A model generated the notes under the pieces. The model searched no databases. It was not told the DNA's origin and worked only from the letters and a program-made list of their open reading frames with translations. A stretch of 41,721 nt of DNA from Rossellomorea sp. SC111 (GTDB taxonomy: Bacteria > Bacillota > Bacilli > Bacillales > Bacillaceae_B): contig NZ_JANIOC010000001.1 in the NCBI RefSeq assembly GCF_024733565.1, positions 337,475-379,195 on the forward strand. The letters run 5' to 3'. The translations under genes were made by a program, and so were the position numbers. The first letter of the stretch is position 1; each line of letters begins with the position of its first letter. This document shows, piece after piece, positions 1 through 8,003 of this stretch.

Positions 1-310
1 TGACCTCGAGGGACTACCCGGCGGAGCTGGACACTCGAAAAGCGGAGCCGGGTTGGTCAGGCCCGACAAGCATAAGATGAATCGACCGGAAAGGCGCTCT
101 TTGCCTTTTTGGTCGATTTAGCTTATGACCTCGAGGGACTACCCGGCGGAGCTGGACACTCGAAAAGCGGAGCCGGGTTGGTCAGGCCCGACAAGCATAA
201 GATGAGGCACCCGGAAAGGCGCATTTTGCCTTTTTGGGTGCCTTAGCTTATGACCTCGAGCCTCTATGCCCTGTAGCTGGATAAGAGAAAAGCAGAGCCG
301 GCATCTCACT
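1..310. repeat. Tandem 125-bp structured intergenic repeats (2 full, 1 partial)
   Basis: Two consecutive units start at 1 and 126 and a diverged partial third starts at 251; each begins TGACCTCGAG. Bases 1-80 and 126-205 are identical. The remainder of each unit is a long hairpin: CATAAG (71-76) pairs with CTTATG (122-127), and an 8-bp inner stem follows. The inner stem is AATCGACC/GGTCGATT in unit 1 and AGGCACCC/GGGTGCCT in unit 2, so arms differ while pairing is kept. GCCGGGT (47-53) can also pair with ACCCGGC (141-147), closing a roughly 100-nt fold. Similar elements are, from memory, common between genes in Bacillaceae; their function is unknown to me. Since the window opens inside a unit, the array probably extends further left. 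Confidence 0.85.
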
Positions 311-326
311 TCACAACTTAATAACC

Positions 327-375
327 AATTGAAAAAGGCAGGCACTTGAAATCCAAGTGCCTGCCTTTTTCAATT
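327..375 (-). terminator. Rho-independent terminator of mgsR (bidirectional)
   Basis: A perfect 22-bp stem (327-348 with 354-375) encloses a 5-base loop and carries A and T runs on both flanks, so it can work in either direction. It lies 8 bases after the mgsR stop codon and separates the gene from the repeat array. Confidence 0.9.
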
Positions 376-382
376 CATCCAT

Positions 383-763
383 CTAGCTGCTTTTCTTCAA
401 TGATCTGTTTTTGTTCGCCAAACTCTGGAGTCCTTCTGGATTGTAGCCGACGACCAGCTTTTTCCCGTCTGTCAAAAGGGGCCTGCGAAGAAGTTTCGGT
501 TCATCGATGATTAGTTTGATCACTTCAGATAACGGCAGATCGTTCACGTCTTTCCCCAAGTCTTTGAAGGTTTGGCTTCTCGTGGCAAGTATCTCATCAA
601 GACCATCTGTTGTTAAAGATAGTAGCTCCATCAGCTCTTTATGTGTAGGAGTCTCTCTGAATAGGTGTCTCTCAGCAAAATCGACGGAATGTGCGGTTAA
701 CCACTTTTTGGCTTTTCGGCAAGAGGTACAGCTTGGATAAGTAAAAAATGTCAGGTTGTTCAC
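383..763 (-). CDS. mgsR: Spx/ArsC-family stress regulator MgsR
   Basis: 126-aa thioredoxin-fold protein of the Spx/ArsC family. The redox motif CTSC lies near the N-terminus in YPSCTSCRKAKKWL, and the RRPLL and VGYNPEGL segments are typical of the B. subtilis MgsR (YqgZ) branch. MgsR acts with RNA polymerase to control a subset of the SigB general stress regulon; that is family knowledge. The reading frame can be extended upstream to a TTG at 781, but that codon lies next to the Shine-Dalgarno. AAGGAGGT at 771-778 is spaced 7 bases from the GTG at 761-763, which gives the start chosen here. A SigB-like promoter candidate lies about 140 bp upstream. Gene order mgsR-yqgY-gloC matches B. subtilis. 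Confidence 0.9.
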   Translation of the reverse strand: MNNLTFFTYPSCTSCRKAKKWLTAHSVDFAERHLFRETPTHKELMELLSLTTDGLDEILATRSQTFKDLGKDVNDLPLSEVIKLIIDEPKLLRRPLLTDGKKLVVGYNPEGLQSLANKNRSLKKSS

Positions 764-1070
764 TTTATTGACCTCCTTCAAATTGAACTTGCTTGTTTCT
801 TATTCGTTAAACATATTGTATATTAATTGTATAACTTTTGTACAGTAATATCACTTGGAAATTTGTGAACATTTTTTTACGGAAAAGAGAGTAAACGTTT
901 ATACCTTCTCTCATTGAGGAAAAAAACAAGAAAGATATAAAGTAAATGAAAGTTTCATGTTTAGTTAACAAGTATTCGTCACAAACTAACTTCAAACACA
1001 TATTTACTTTTATGGTAGTATTCATTTATAATATTGAGTGATGGACTTAGGGTGCAAAGGAGGGTTACAT
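764..1070. other. Divergent intergenic region mgsR / yqgY
   Basis: This AT-rich gap of 307 bp between divergent genes holds the mgsR leader and its candidate promoter (901-927). For yqgY, TATAAT stands at 1027-1032 with only a weak -35 (TTTACT at 1003-1008). The yqgY Shine-Dalgarno AAAGGAGGG is at 1056-1064. No coding potential was seen. Confidence 0.6.
901..927 (-). promoter_or_regulatory. Candidate SigB-type promoter for mgsR
   Basis: On the minus strand GTTTTT (927-922) is followed after 15 bases by AGGTAT (906-901). The SigB consensus is GTTTAA and GGGTAT. B. subtilis mgsR is SigB-dependent, which makes the match plausible, but the surrounding DNA is very AT-rich and the leader would be about 135 nt. 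Confidence 0.35.
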
Positions 1071-1316
1071 ATGGATCGTATGTTTAGAGTTCTTGGGTTT
1101 TGGACTGGTATTTTTGCCGTTATGTTCTATCTTGGTGATATGACCACGACATCATTAATCTTTTTAGGCCAAACCGGATTCTTCATTATGCTTAGCTATT
1201 TAAAACTGTCCGAACGCATGTATATTTATGTATTCGGTGCTTACTTAACAGTGTTCTTTGCAGGTTTTACTTATTGGACGACCTTTATGATGACTCCTGG
1301 TGCAGGAGGACACTAA
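1071..1316 (+). CDS. yqgY: Small membrane protein YqgY (DUF2626)
   Basis: 81-aa protein, mostly hydrophobic, with two or three predicted membrane segments (about residues 5-22, 24-42 and 50-72) and a glycine-rich end (TPGAGGH). It matches the DUF2626 family whose B. subtilis member is YqgY; no function is known. An upstream in-frame ATG at 1038 exists, but AAAGGAGGG at 1056-1064 sits 6 bases before the ATG at 1071, so that start is preferred. It faces gloC, with a shared terminator between the two stops. Confidence 0.85.
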   Translation: MDRMFRVLGFWTGIFAVMFYLGDMTTTSLIFLGQTGFFIMLSYLKLSERMYIYVFGAYLTVFFAGFTYWTTFMMTPGAGGH

Positions 1317-1319
1317 AAA

Positions 1320-1350
1320 AAATCCCTTCAGCAGCTAGCTGAAGGGATTT
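1320..1350. terminator. Bidirectional terminator between yqgY and gloC
   Basis: A 13-bp stem (AAATCCCTTCAGC, 1320-1332, with its complement at 1338-1350) is flanked by A and T runs. It serves the convergent yqgY and gloC genes. Confidence 0.9.
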
Positions 1351-1356
1351 TTTTAT

Positions 1357-1992
1357 TTAAAAGCCGTTTAAAAATGGATTCGAATCCATTTCAGCTTCAA
1401 CCGATGTTTCAGGACCGTGACCTGGTAGGACCGTGGTTTCTTCTGGAAGGGTCAATAACTTATCATGAATACTTGCTAATAATTCTTTCTGATTTCCACC
1501 CGGCAAATCAGATCTTCCGATACTGCCCATGAATAAAGTATCTCCTGCTAATACGATTCCACATTCTTGTACATAATAAGAAATACTGCCGGGTGAATGA
1601 CCAGGTGTTTCGAATAATTGAAGTTGAAAGTCACCAATTTTCAAGTTCTTTTCATTTGTCAGTATGTAATCCGCCGGCTTCATTCTGACGGGCTCGCCCA
1701 TCATGAATAGCTGTGATCCATTCAATGAAGGATCTAATAACCACTGAGCCTCTTTTTCGTGTACATATACAGGGATGCTGAAGTGGGCCCTTATTTGATC
1801 AACCGCTCCGATATGATCAAAATGAGCATGAGTGAGAAGAATGGCTAACGGAGACAATGATTGGTTTTCCAACCATTGAATCAGTTTCTCCCCTTCTCCA
1901 CCGGGATCAATGATCAGACAATCATTGTTGGCGTTCCATAGGATATAACAGTTGGTTTGCAGAGGGCCTAAGGGCATTTGTTTCCATTGCAA
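1357..1992 (-). CDS. gloC: Metallo-beta-lactamase-fold hydrolase, glyoxalase II type (YqgX/GloC)
   Basis: 211 aa, the same length as B. subtilis YqgX. The metal-binding signature THAHFDH is at about residues 54-60. Further ligands of the fold are visible in TPGHSPGS, AGDTLF and the C-terminal PGHGPET. The family hydrolyses S-lactoylglutathione-like or bacillithiol thioesters; YqgX is described as a glyoxalase II. The open frame runs up to an ATG at 2061, but GGAGGT at 2000-2005 is spaced 7 bases from a TTG at 1990-1992. That TTG start gives an N-terminus (MQWKQMPLGP) collinear with the B. subtilis protein. The enzyme is cytoplasmic, with no signal peptide. Confidence 0.88.
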   Translation of the reverse strand: MQWKQMPLGPLQTNCYILWNANNDCLIIDPGGEGEKLIQWLENQSLSPLAILLTHAHFDHIGAVDQIRAHFSIPVYVHEKEAQWLLDPSLNGSQLFMMGEPVRMKPADYILTNEKNLKIGDFQLQLFETPGHSPGSISYYVQECGIVLAGDTLFMGSIGRSDLPGGNQKELLASIHDKLLTLPEETTVLPGHGPETSVEAEMDSNPFLNGF

Positions 1993-2138
1993 GGTTTCCA
2001 CCTCCATTTGTGATACTATTATTGTATCAGAACTTCCATCATCATAAAAATGGGTCGTCATGGAAGTGTCAAACTTTTTGACCTCGACAAACAGGAGAAA
2101 AACCTATAAAATGTTAATGGGTGCATTTATGTACATAA

Positions 2139-2147
2139 TGTTACAAT
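2139..2147 (+). promoter_or_regulatory. Extended -10 promoter element for yqgW
   Basis: TGTTACAAT (a TGn plus TACAAT, -10 hexamer at 2142-2147) lies about 40 bp before the yqgW start. No good -35 is visible, as is typical of extended -10 promoters. Confidence 0.45.
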
Positions 2148-2187
2148 AGAGTCAGTAAAACGCATTTTAATGAAAGGGGTCATATAA

Positions 2188-2361
2188 ATGGGTCTTGTAA
2201 TTATTACTTCATTGATTACACTATTAGCTTTATTTGCAGTAGTAAGCACGTTCAAAAACAAGAATGCAATGGGAATCCTTTTCTCACTGGCGACATTAGG
2301 TGTCTTTGGATGGTTTACAATTATGACAGTCCTTCACTCTGGATACCCAGGTGGCCATTAA
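2188..2361 (+). CDS. yqgW: Small membrane protein YqgW (DUF2759)
   Basis: 57-aa protein starting MGLVIITSLI and ending SGYPGGH, with two hydrophobic segments (about residues 2-20 and 28-48) separated by the basic linker TFKNKN. It matches the small DUF2759 family (B. subtilis YqgW), again of unknown function, and stands at the syntenic position between gloC and yqgV. GAAAGGGG lies 8 bases before the ATG. A classical terminator follows 19 bases after the stop, so the gene is transcribed on its own. Confidence 0.8.
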   Translation: MGLVIITSLITLLALFAVVSTFKNKNAMGILFSLATLGVFGWFTIMTVLHSGYPGGH

Positions 2362-2380
2362 TTAAAAATTGTTTCACATT

Positions 2381-2414
2381 AAAAAGCCTTCCAATTTGTT
2401 TTGGAAGGCTTTTT
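2381..2414 (+). terminator. Terminator of yqgW
   Basis: AAAAAGCCTTCCAA (2381-2394) pairs with TTGGAAGGCTTTTT (2401-2414) around a 6-base loop and ends in a T run. Confidence 0.9.
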
Positions 2415-2440
2415 AATTTTCCCCACCCCCGCTATAGGCA

Positions 2441-2483
2441 CCCAAAAGTACCCTATGGACCTTTTGGATGTGTACGTTATAAT
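2441..2483 (+). promoter_or_regulatory. Promoter and candidate operator of the HxlR-family gene
   Basis: An inverted repeat, CCAAAAG (2442-2448) and CTTTTGG (2461-2467) with inner CC/GG symmetry, overlaps the expected -35 region. A perfect TATAAT -10 lies at 2478-2483. Its AAAAGTACC-like half-sites resemble HxlR-family operators, which suggests autoregulation. This is inference from position and symmetry. Confidence 0.45.
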
Positions 2484-2575
2484 AATGGTGAAATATTTCT
2501 TCAACGAAATGGGATATTCCCTATCCTCGCAGCTGATTCTATATAATATTCGATCATAGATATGGAGGCAATGAT

Positions 2576-2929
2576 ATGAAAAAATATAATATACCCGTAG
2601 AAGCTTCCTTGGAAGTGATCGGTGGCAAGTGGAAGGTCGTCATCCTCTGTCATTTGATCAAAAGCAAGCGGAGAACCAGTGAACTAAAACGTTTGATGCC
2701 TGGAATAACACAGAAGATGTTGACCCAGCAATTGAGGGAACTTGAAGCAGATGGAGTCATAAACCGGATCATTTATAACCAGGTCCCTCCAAAGGTGGAG
2801 TACGAACTGACAGAATACGGATGGTCGTTAAAAGAGCCTTTGGATATGCTATGTGCATGGGGTGAACAGCATATCGAAAAAACTTATCCCGACAAAAGTG
2901 AAGTCCTTTTGGAAAGCGAAGAAGTTTGA
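2576..2929 (+). CDS. HxlR-family winged-helix transcriptional regulator
   Basis: 117 aa, the usual size for the family. The HxlR signature is clear: GGKWKVVILCHL near residue 17, the recognition-helix region GITQKMLTQQLRELEADGVI, and the wing VPPKVEYELTEYG. HxlR proteins are dimeric regulators that respond to formaldehyde, quinones or other electrophiles through cysteines. Here cysteines sit at about residues 26 and 92; the near-N-terminal cysteine of YodB is absent. No divergent target gene is next to it, so the regulated genes are unknown apart from probable autoregulation through the inverted repeat upstream. It appears to be an insertion relative to the B. subtilis gene order. Confidence 0.88.
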   Translation: MKKYNIPVEASLEVIGGKWKVVILCHLIKSKRRTSELKRLMPGITQKMLTQQLRELEADGVINRIIYNQVPPKVEYELTEYGWSLKEPLDMLCAWGEQHIEKTYPDKSEVLLESEEV

Positions 2930-2940
2930 GCGGTTCCTAT

Positions 2941-2972
2941 AAAAAGAGTGGGCATCTATGCCCACTCTTTTT
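2941..2972. terminator. Bidirectional terminator between HxlR gene and yqgV
   Basis: AAAAAGAGTGGGCA and TGCCCACTCTTTTT form a perfect 14-bp stem with a 4-base loop between two convergent genes. Confidence 0.9.
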
Positions 2973-2979
2973 ATACTCG

Positions 2980-3294
2980 TTATTTTTCTAATTTACGCTG
3001 AACAGAAGAAAGTTTTCCTTCCATGGTCGTTTGCTTATCCCTGCGGTCATCAATTCTGATATTGGTTGCCACACGCTGAATCCCTTGTTGGAATGGGGCT
3101 TCATGAATGTCTTGTATCACTTGGAAAAGAACGGGAAGTTCCCCTTCTATAATCGTATTCATCGGAGTAAGCTGAAAACGGATCTTCCCTTCCTCTTCAT
3201 ACCCCTGAAGGATTCTATGAAGATCCGCAACATATGAACTTACACTGGGAGATTCCGTTCCGATTGGTATAACTGTTACATCGACTATCGCCAT
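2980..3294 (-). CDS. yqgV: MTH1187-family thiamine-binding protein YqgV
   Basis: 104-aa cytosolic protein of the UPF0045/MTH1187 family (ferredoxin-like fold), recognisable from the N-terminal beta strand MAIVDVTVIPIGT and the TPMNTIIEG and RVATNIRIDDR segments. Members bind thiamine or related pyrimidines; the physiological role is not settled. The start codon overlaps the yqgU stop by one base (TAATG), so the two genes form a translationally coupled pair. They are read from the promoter upstream of yqgU and end at the terminator shared with the HxlR gene. Confidence 0.85.
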   Translation of the reverse strand: MAIVDVTVIPIGTESPSVSSYVADLHRILQGYEEEGKIRFQLTPMNTIIEGELPVLFQVIQDIHEAPFQQGIQRVATNIRIDDRRDKQTTMEGKLSSVQRKLEK

Positions 3295-4400
3295 TATCTA
3301 TCTGCTCCTTCTTCTTTTAGTAGTTGAACGATACTTGAGTTTTTCAAATTGATTACTTTTTCAAGTTGATTTCCATATAAACAGGATTCTCCATCAGGCG
3401 AACACTGTATAGGTTCTAAAGTAAGATCATCGAACAGGACCTCTTCCTCTCCGGAATTCGTGTCCCACCCCTTTAGAGAGAACGTCCCCGAGTACGTATC
3501 AAAGGAACCAGGTTCATTGGCAACGAAGGTAATCAATCGACCCGTCCCTTCTATCATATCATAATAAGGGATTAACCAATCAGAGTAACGGCTTAAGAGG
3601 TCAACTGTATATTCCGACTGAATTTCTCCGTTAGAATGAATGAACTGATACGTAAACGGCCCTTTTTCTTCTTGTGAAAAGACCGATAACAGAGAATCGT
3701 TGAATTGATTGAAATGAATACTATCCTCCACGATCATTTCCTTTTCACCATCGAGGATATTCTGAGCTATCAGAGGAGCCGATACGCTCACTTCATCCTT
3801 GCTCCAAGCCTGATAAAGGACGGAGGAAGCTGATTGCCACTGAACAAACGGCTGCTCTACATCAAGGGGATCCATGGTCATGTCCCCGATATTCATTTCA
3901 AAGACCTGAAAACTCCAATCTTCATTGAAAGTTGTCATTACAAGAGTATCATCATTGAATGGATTCCAGGAATAAGTCAAGTCGTAGGAAGGAACGTCCT
4001 TCTGAAATTGTACTTCCCCTGATCTATCGATAATCGTCAGCTGTGCTGAATAGGATACCGGAGAGGAATGAATGAGTATTTTTTTCTTATCCGGAGATAT
4101 GCTTGCGCTCACATAGGAAGGTTGTACATCATAAATCTTTTGATGGCTTCCGTCGTACACATTGTAGATATAGAAGGACGTCACACCATTCGCTTCCCGT
4201 ATAGAAAGGATTTCCGAGCTTGAAAGCCAGCCGACATTTTCTATAAACCCTTCTGCAGGAAGGATGTTCATCATCATTACTTTCTTATGTGCCTTGTCTT
4301 TCTCAGAGGGGGAAGATTGTGTTTCTTCCGGCTGACATGCCGATAACCACAGAATGCACATCATGAAAAATATTAACACGCTTATTTTTTTCTTTTTCAT
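3294..4400 (-). CDS. yqgU: Lipoprotein YqgU with beta-propeller-like body
   Basis: 368 aa. A lysine-rich N-terminus and hydrophobic stretch end in the lipobox LSAC with cysteine 22, so this is a membrane-anchored extracellular lipoprotein. The body has repeated short motifs of WD40/TolB style (SPDKKKILIHSS, WNPFNDDTLVMTT, SPDGESCLYG), suggesting a beta-propeller. It corresponds in place and layout to B. subtilis YqgU, whose biochemical function is unknown. An upstream ATG at 4427 is in frame, but AAGGGGG placed 6 bases before the ATG at 4398-4400 decides the start. A SigW-type promoter lies directly upstream, consistent with an envelope-stress role. Confidence 0.82.
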   Translation of the reverse strand: MKKKKISVLIFFMMCILWLSACQPEETQSSPSEKDKAHKKVMMMNILPAEGFIENVGWLSSSEILSIREANGVTSFYIYNVYDGSHQKIYDVQPSYVSASISPDKKKILIHSSPVSYSAQLTIIDRSGEVQFQKDVPSYDLTYSWNPFNDDTLVMTTFNEDWSFQVFEMNIGDMTMDPLDVEQPFVQWQSASSVLYQAWSKDEVSVSAPLIAQNILDGEKEMIVEDSIHFNQFNDSLLSVFSQEEKGPFTYQFIHSNGEIQSEYTVDLLSRYSDWLIPYYDMIEGTGRLITFVANEPGSFDTYSGTFSLKGWDTNSGEEEVLFDDLTLEPIQCSPDGESCLYGNQLEKVINLKNSSIVQLLKEEGADR

Positions 4401-4436
4401 CCTCTTCCCCCTTCTCCTGTATTCCATATTAATTAG

Positions 4437-4462
4437 TACGTTTCAAACGTAAAAATGTTTCA
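4437..4462 (-). promoter_or_regulatory. SigW-type ECF promoter of yqgU-yqgV
   Basis: Minus strand TGAAAC (4462-4457), a spacer of exactly 16 bases, then CGTA (4440-4437). This matches the B. subtilis SigW consensus TGAAAC-N16/17-CGTA. The predicted transcription start is about 30 bases before the yqgU ATG. Confidence 0.7.
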
Positions 4463-4490
4463 GTAATATTAAAAAAACATTACAAAAATT

Positions 4491-4537
4491 CAAAAAAAGT
4501 GATGACCAGATGTTCATATACACATCTTTAGGGTCAC
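4491..4537 (-). terminator. Terminator downstream of yqgT
   Basis: On the minus strand an imperfect stem (4537-4523 with 4513-4499; GTGACC...AGATG with CATCT-GGTCATCAC) is followed by seven T. It ends the yqgT transcript about 110 bases after its stop and just before the yqgU promoter. Confidence 0.7.
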
Positions 4538-4644
4538 CACGGGTGGTTAATATTCATTAGGATGATGATTAATTTTACTCCTGATTTTCATTTTCTACAA
4601 TAGATATTTATGGAACTTACCAAAAGATTTTTCGAGTATATTCT

Positions 4645-5841
4645 TCATTCATACCACCGATAGATTGTCACGAGTAATATACCGAGTACGTCCTGGTAGA
4701 TTTCATCGAATTGTGATAGTGGCAAGGGGTTGATGCCTTTTCCTAATTCAAGGGTGAATCCCGATCTCATGAATTCTTTCACAAACCAATCTTTGTACCC
4801 AGCGTAACTGTCAATGTAACGGACCGATCTATATCCGCTCACTCTGGTGAAATCCTTTGCAAGTTTGGCTGCTTCTGGAGGCTCCAATCCATCATAACCC
4901 CAGTAAAACTCTTTCCCTTGGGTGTGCAGGGCAAGAAGTCGATCGAAGTTTTCTTGCCGGGCAAGCTTAGCCATTGCGATGGTTTCAGGTTCTGAGAGTG
5001 GCTTATATCCTGGGAAATCTCTTGGGGCAGGTTCTTTCTCCTCCTTTCTTTCCTTCTCGACTTCCCACTTGGCCGGGAACTGATTGTTCAGGTCCACGCC
5101 TCTAATATTGGCTTTCCAACCGGTAAAGTCGGTACTTCCCCGATTGAGAGCAATCACTTCCGTTCGTTTGTCGCCAGGGGGACCGTTCAGCACAAGGTCG
5201 ACACCATCCGGATTCACCATGGGAACGAGTGACAACGTCACCTCGCCATATATAGGCAGGGTTTGTATTCCCCTAATAAGCTGACTGTTGGTCAAGGAAA
5301 GTAAATAATCATTGATGAACGTCATGAGGACAGATGTGGTGATCCATTCATTCGCATGGAAAGAAGCATTCATATGAACTTTCTTCTTTCCGTTTCCTAT
5401 CCTTATTTCGATGAGATCTTTTCCATCTACACTTTCACCTGTAGATCTTAATTTTATAAAGGGATAGATCTCTTTTAAAAGTTGGACATCTCCCTCAAAT
5501 CTTTGGGAACCGTATGCCTGTTTCCCATTGACGATGGGTGAGATCACCCTTGATGGAAGAAAGATAGTCGATCCTACTTGTAATCCATTGGGATTGACAC
5601 CTTCGTTCAATAGAAGTAACGCGTCGACACCGATATTCCGGTTTTGGGAAAGGGACCAAAAAGAATCACCCTGTTTAATCGAATGATTTTCTTTCCTGAA
5701 TCCTGGAAGTTGAATCTCTGTACCGATTTTCAATCTATCTGGATCAACGGAGGGATTTGAATCGATGAGTAACTTAATCGGGATATAAAACAGTTGGCTG
5801 TAGTACCAGAGGGTATCGCCACTGCGTACTTTTACTTTCAT
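4645..5841 (-). CDS. yqgT: LysM-M14 gamma-D-glutamyl-L-diamino acid endopeptidase (YqgT)
   Basis: 398 aa. Two LysM peptidoglycan-binding repeats (about residues 1-46 and 52-97) precede an M14 zinc carboxypeptidase domain (about 110-398). Zinc ligands are visible as H162 and E165 in FHANEW and H306 in LALHTQG; the catalytic glutamate is E365 in FTLELGKG. This is the architecture of endopeptidase I from Lysinibacillus sphaericus, which cleaves the gamma-D-Glu-L-diamino-acid bond of stem peptides. There is no signal peptide, so it acts either inside the mother cell or after lysis or non-classical release. GGAGG sits 7 bases before the ATG. A CATACA element (5875-5882, minus) resembles a mother-cell sigma -10, but no good -35 accompanies it. 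Confidence 0.9.
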   Translation of the reverse strand: MKVKVRSGDTLWYYSQLFYIPIKLLIDSNPSVDPDRLKIGTEIQLPGFRKENHSIKQGDSFWSLSQNRNIGVDALLLLNEGVNPNGLQVGSTIFLPSRVISPIVNGKQAYGSQRFEGDVQLLKEIYPFIKLRSTGESVDGKDLIEIRIGNGKKKVHMNASFHANEWITTSVLMTFINDYLLSLTNSQLIRGIQTLPIYGEVTLSLVPMVNPDGVDLVLNGPPGDKRTEVIALNRGSTDFTGWKANIRGVDLNNQFPAKWEVEKERKEEKEPAPRDFPGYKPLSEPETIAMAKLARQENFDRLLALHTQGKEFYWGYDGLEPPEAAKLAKDFTRVSGYRSVRYIDSYAGYKDWFVKEFMRSGFTLELGKGINPLPLSQFDEIYQDVLGILLVTIYRWYE

Positions 5842-5902
5842 GATGGAACCTCCCCATTCATATGTCCTTACTTACATGTATGAACGGTTCAAAGATTCAT
5901 GA

Positions 5903-5937
5903 CAAAAAAAGCTTGCGAAACCTTTCGCAAGCTTTTA
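5903..5937 (-). terminator. Terminator of yqgS
   Basis: AAAAGCTTGCGAAA pairs with TTTCGCAAGCTTTT around a 2-base spacer and is followed by a run of T on the minus strand, just after the yqgS stop. Confidence 0.9.
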
Positions 5938-5942
5938 CTTTA

Positions 5943-7817
5943 TCATTCATCGTTATCACGATATTCTGTTTCCCCATAAAAGCGGAGCAAATCCCCATAA
6001 ATGATCTTATCGGAATATTCCAGCTCATTATTAACACGCTCTTTAAATGGTTCACAATACTTCATATCGGTTTTTTCTTCCGTTTTCTTATCCCAGCATT
6101 TTTCACCTGCATATACATAGTCTTTCGAGATGAAACGCCCGTCACGGAGGATGGCCAGGTCTTCATGTTTATCGGAGAAGAGATCAGAACCAAATTGAAT
6201 GTCCTTTTTGGTATCGATTCCGAGAAGATGACTGATGGTCGGCTTTAAATCGATTTGTCCTGAAACCTTGGAAATGGTCTTTCCTTCCTCACCAGGAACG
6301 TGGATGATCAGTGGCACCTGTTGAAGTTGTGTGCTTACAAATGGTGTGATGTCTTTACCGAGATATTGACTCATCGCTTTATTGTGATTCTCAGAAATCC
6401 CATAATGGTCACCATACATCACGATGACGGAATTGTCATACAAGCCGGACTCCTTTAAGTCGGTAATGAAGTTCTTCACCGCTTCATCCATGTAACGGAC
6501 GGTTTGGAAATAACGATTCACCGTACCATCATTGGAAGTGTAAGGGTCGATCAACTTATCTTCTTCATCAAGCGTGAAAGGATAATGGTTCGTTAATGTA
6601 ATCATCTTCGTACTAAACGGTTGAGGCATTTGTTTCATGTGCTCCACAGATTGCTCGAAGAACGGGATATCTTTCATTCCCCAATTCACAGAGTTTTCTT
6701 CTGTCACATTATAATCCGGTAACGAATAATAACGGTCATAGCCCAGGGAATCATACATGATGTCACGATTCCAGAAGCTTTTGTTGTTTGCGTGCATAGC
6801 CGACGTATAATACCCGTTTTCCCCAAGTTTTTCGGTCATGGACTCAAATTCATTCCCTGAATGGGTAAAGAAAACCGCTCCACGGTTCAACGGATAAAGG
6901 GAATTGTCCATGATGAACTCTGAATCGGACGTCTTCCCTTGTTGAGTTTGATGGTAGAATTGATCAAAATAGTAACTTTCCCCTATGAAATCATTAAGGA
7001 AAGGAGTGATTTCCTGGCCATTTACTTCACTGTTGATGACAAAATTCTGCAGTGATTCAAGGGAGACAATGATTAAGTTCTTGTCTTTTGCTATCCCGAA
7101 CATTTCCTTATCGGGCCGGGTGTAACCCGCTCTGACGTAATTGTCGATATCTGCGAGTTCACTTCCATCCGCAAGGGCTCTCTGAGCAGAAGATTTTGAT
7201 TGCAGGAAAAGATCGTATATATGATAATTATATGTTCCGATATTCTTGACCAGCATTTCACGGTCAAATGTCCTGGTCAGAAGCTGAGGCCTTTCCGATT
7301 CTGCCAATCCCAGGTTAAAGAAAACCAGTGCTGTTGCAACGAGGAAATAAGCGCGTCGATTGGCTTTCGAGTAGTTCTGTAAAGAAAACCAGGATGGTTT
7401 CAACTTTATGATGAGAATCAATACGATCACATCGGTGAAATAGAAAAGATCCTTCCAGCTCATGATTGCACTTGCACTTGAGCCTAAATCAGAGAAATTG
7501 CTTGTTTGGAAGAGGACAGGCAATGTCAAAAAATCATCGAAGAATCGATAAAATACTACGTTTCCGTACAGGATAAACGAGAGGATGAAGCTTGCAGTGA
7601 TGATATACCGGGTGCGAGACTTATCCTTTTTAAGAAGTAAGCCAACTCCGAAGATGAATAGTAAGAAACTTAGTGGATTAATGAATAGAATCAGTTCCTG
7701 GAGAGCGCTTTCTATCTTTATATCAAAACTGGTTTTGTAGACAATATACGTTTTGATCCAAAGGAACAATGCCGCCATAATGATAAGCGGTACCTTTGGT
7801 GCCTTCTTTATATTCAT
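5943..7817 (-). CDS. yqgS: LtaS-family lipoteichoic acid synthase (YqgS)
   Basis: 624 aa, the usual length for polyglycerolphosphate LTA synthases. Five membrane helices occupy about residues 10-180, followed by an extracellular sulfatase-fold domain. Expected metal and catalytic residues are visible: E254 (VSLESLQ), T296 (GKTSDSE, the glycerophosphate-accepting threonine), H411 (LTNHYPF), D470 and H471 (MYGDHYG). The ALAD segment at 214-217, after the last helix, fits the signal peptidase cleavage known for LtaS. Two cysteines (C574, C588) near the C-terminus are unusual for an exported Bacillus domain. AAGGAGG precedes the ATG, and an ECF-sigma promoter lies about 190 bp upstream. Confidence 0.92.
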   Translation of the reverse strand: MNIKKAPKVPLIIMAALFLWIKTYIVYKTSFDIKIESALQELILFINPLSFLLFIFGVGLLLKKDKSRTRYIITASFILSFILYGNVVFYRFFDDFLTLPVLFQTSNFSDLGSSASAIMSWKDLFYFTDVIVLILIIKLKPSWFSLQNYSKANRRAYFLVATALVFFNLGLAESERPQLLTRTFDREMLVKNIGTYNYHIYDLFLQSKSSAQRALADGSELADIDNYVRAGYTRPDKEMFGIAKDKNLIIVSLESLQNFVINSEVNGQEITPFLNDFIGESYYFDQFYHQTQQGKTSDSEFIMDNSLYPLNRGAVFFTHSGNEFESMTEKLGENGYYTSAMHANNKSFWNRDIMYDSLGYDRYYSLPDYNVTEENSVNWGMKDIPFFEQSVEHMKQMPQPFSTKMITLTNHYPFTLDEEDKLIDPYTSNDGTVNRYFQTVRYMDEAVKNFITDLKESGLYDNSVIVMYGDHYGISENHNKAMSQYLGKDITPFVSTQLQQVPLIIHVPGEEGKTISKVSGQIDLKPTISHLLGIDTKKDIQFGSDLFSDKHEDLAILRDGRFISKDYVYAGEKCWDKKTEEKTDMKYCEPFKERVNNELEYSDKIIYGDLLRFYGETEYRDNDE

Positions 7818-8003
7818 TTATTCAACCTCCTTGCTACAAACGGTTCGAGCGTATGTAACACTTTCTTGATTTTAACAGAGACATTAGGGGATTTCCGAGT
7901 GATCCCTTCACCCATCTTTATTCTTTATTTACAAAACGCTAAACGTAGATACATAATGGGAGCGTATAATGGTTTAAGCCTTATTCTCTTACCCATACTA
8001 TTA

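Noticed and set aside
1..310. CRISPR array
   Set aside because: Units are 125 bp, contiguous and without spacers; not a CRISPR layout.
139..345. 68-aa ORF on the minus strand
   Set aside because: It lies entirely within the tandem structured repeats and has no Shine-Dalgarno or family resemblance.
2011..2029. TGATAC-N7-GTATCA inverted repeat upstream of gloC
   Set aside because: Six-base arms in AT-rich DNA that overlap a possible -10; too weak to call an operator.
2310..2546. 78-aa ORF on the plus strand
   Set aside because: It overlaps the end of yqgW in another frame and runs through its terminator and the HxlR promoter.
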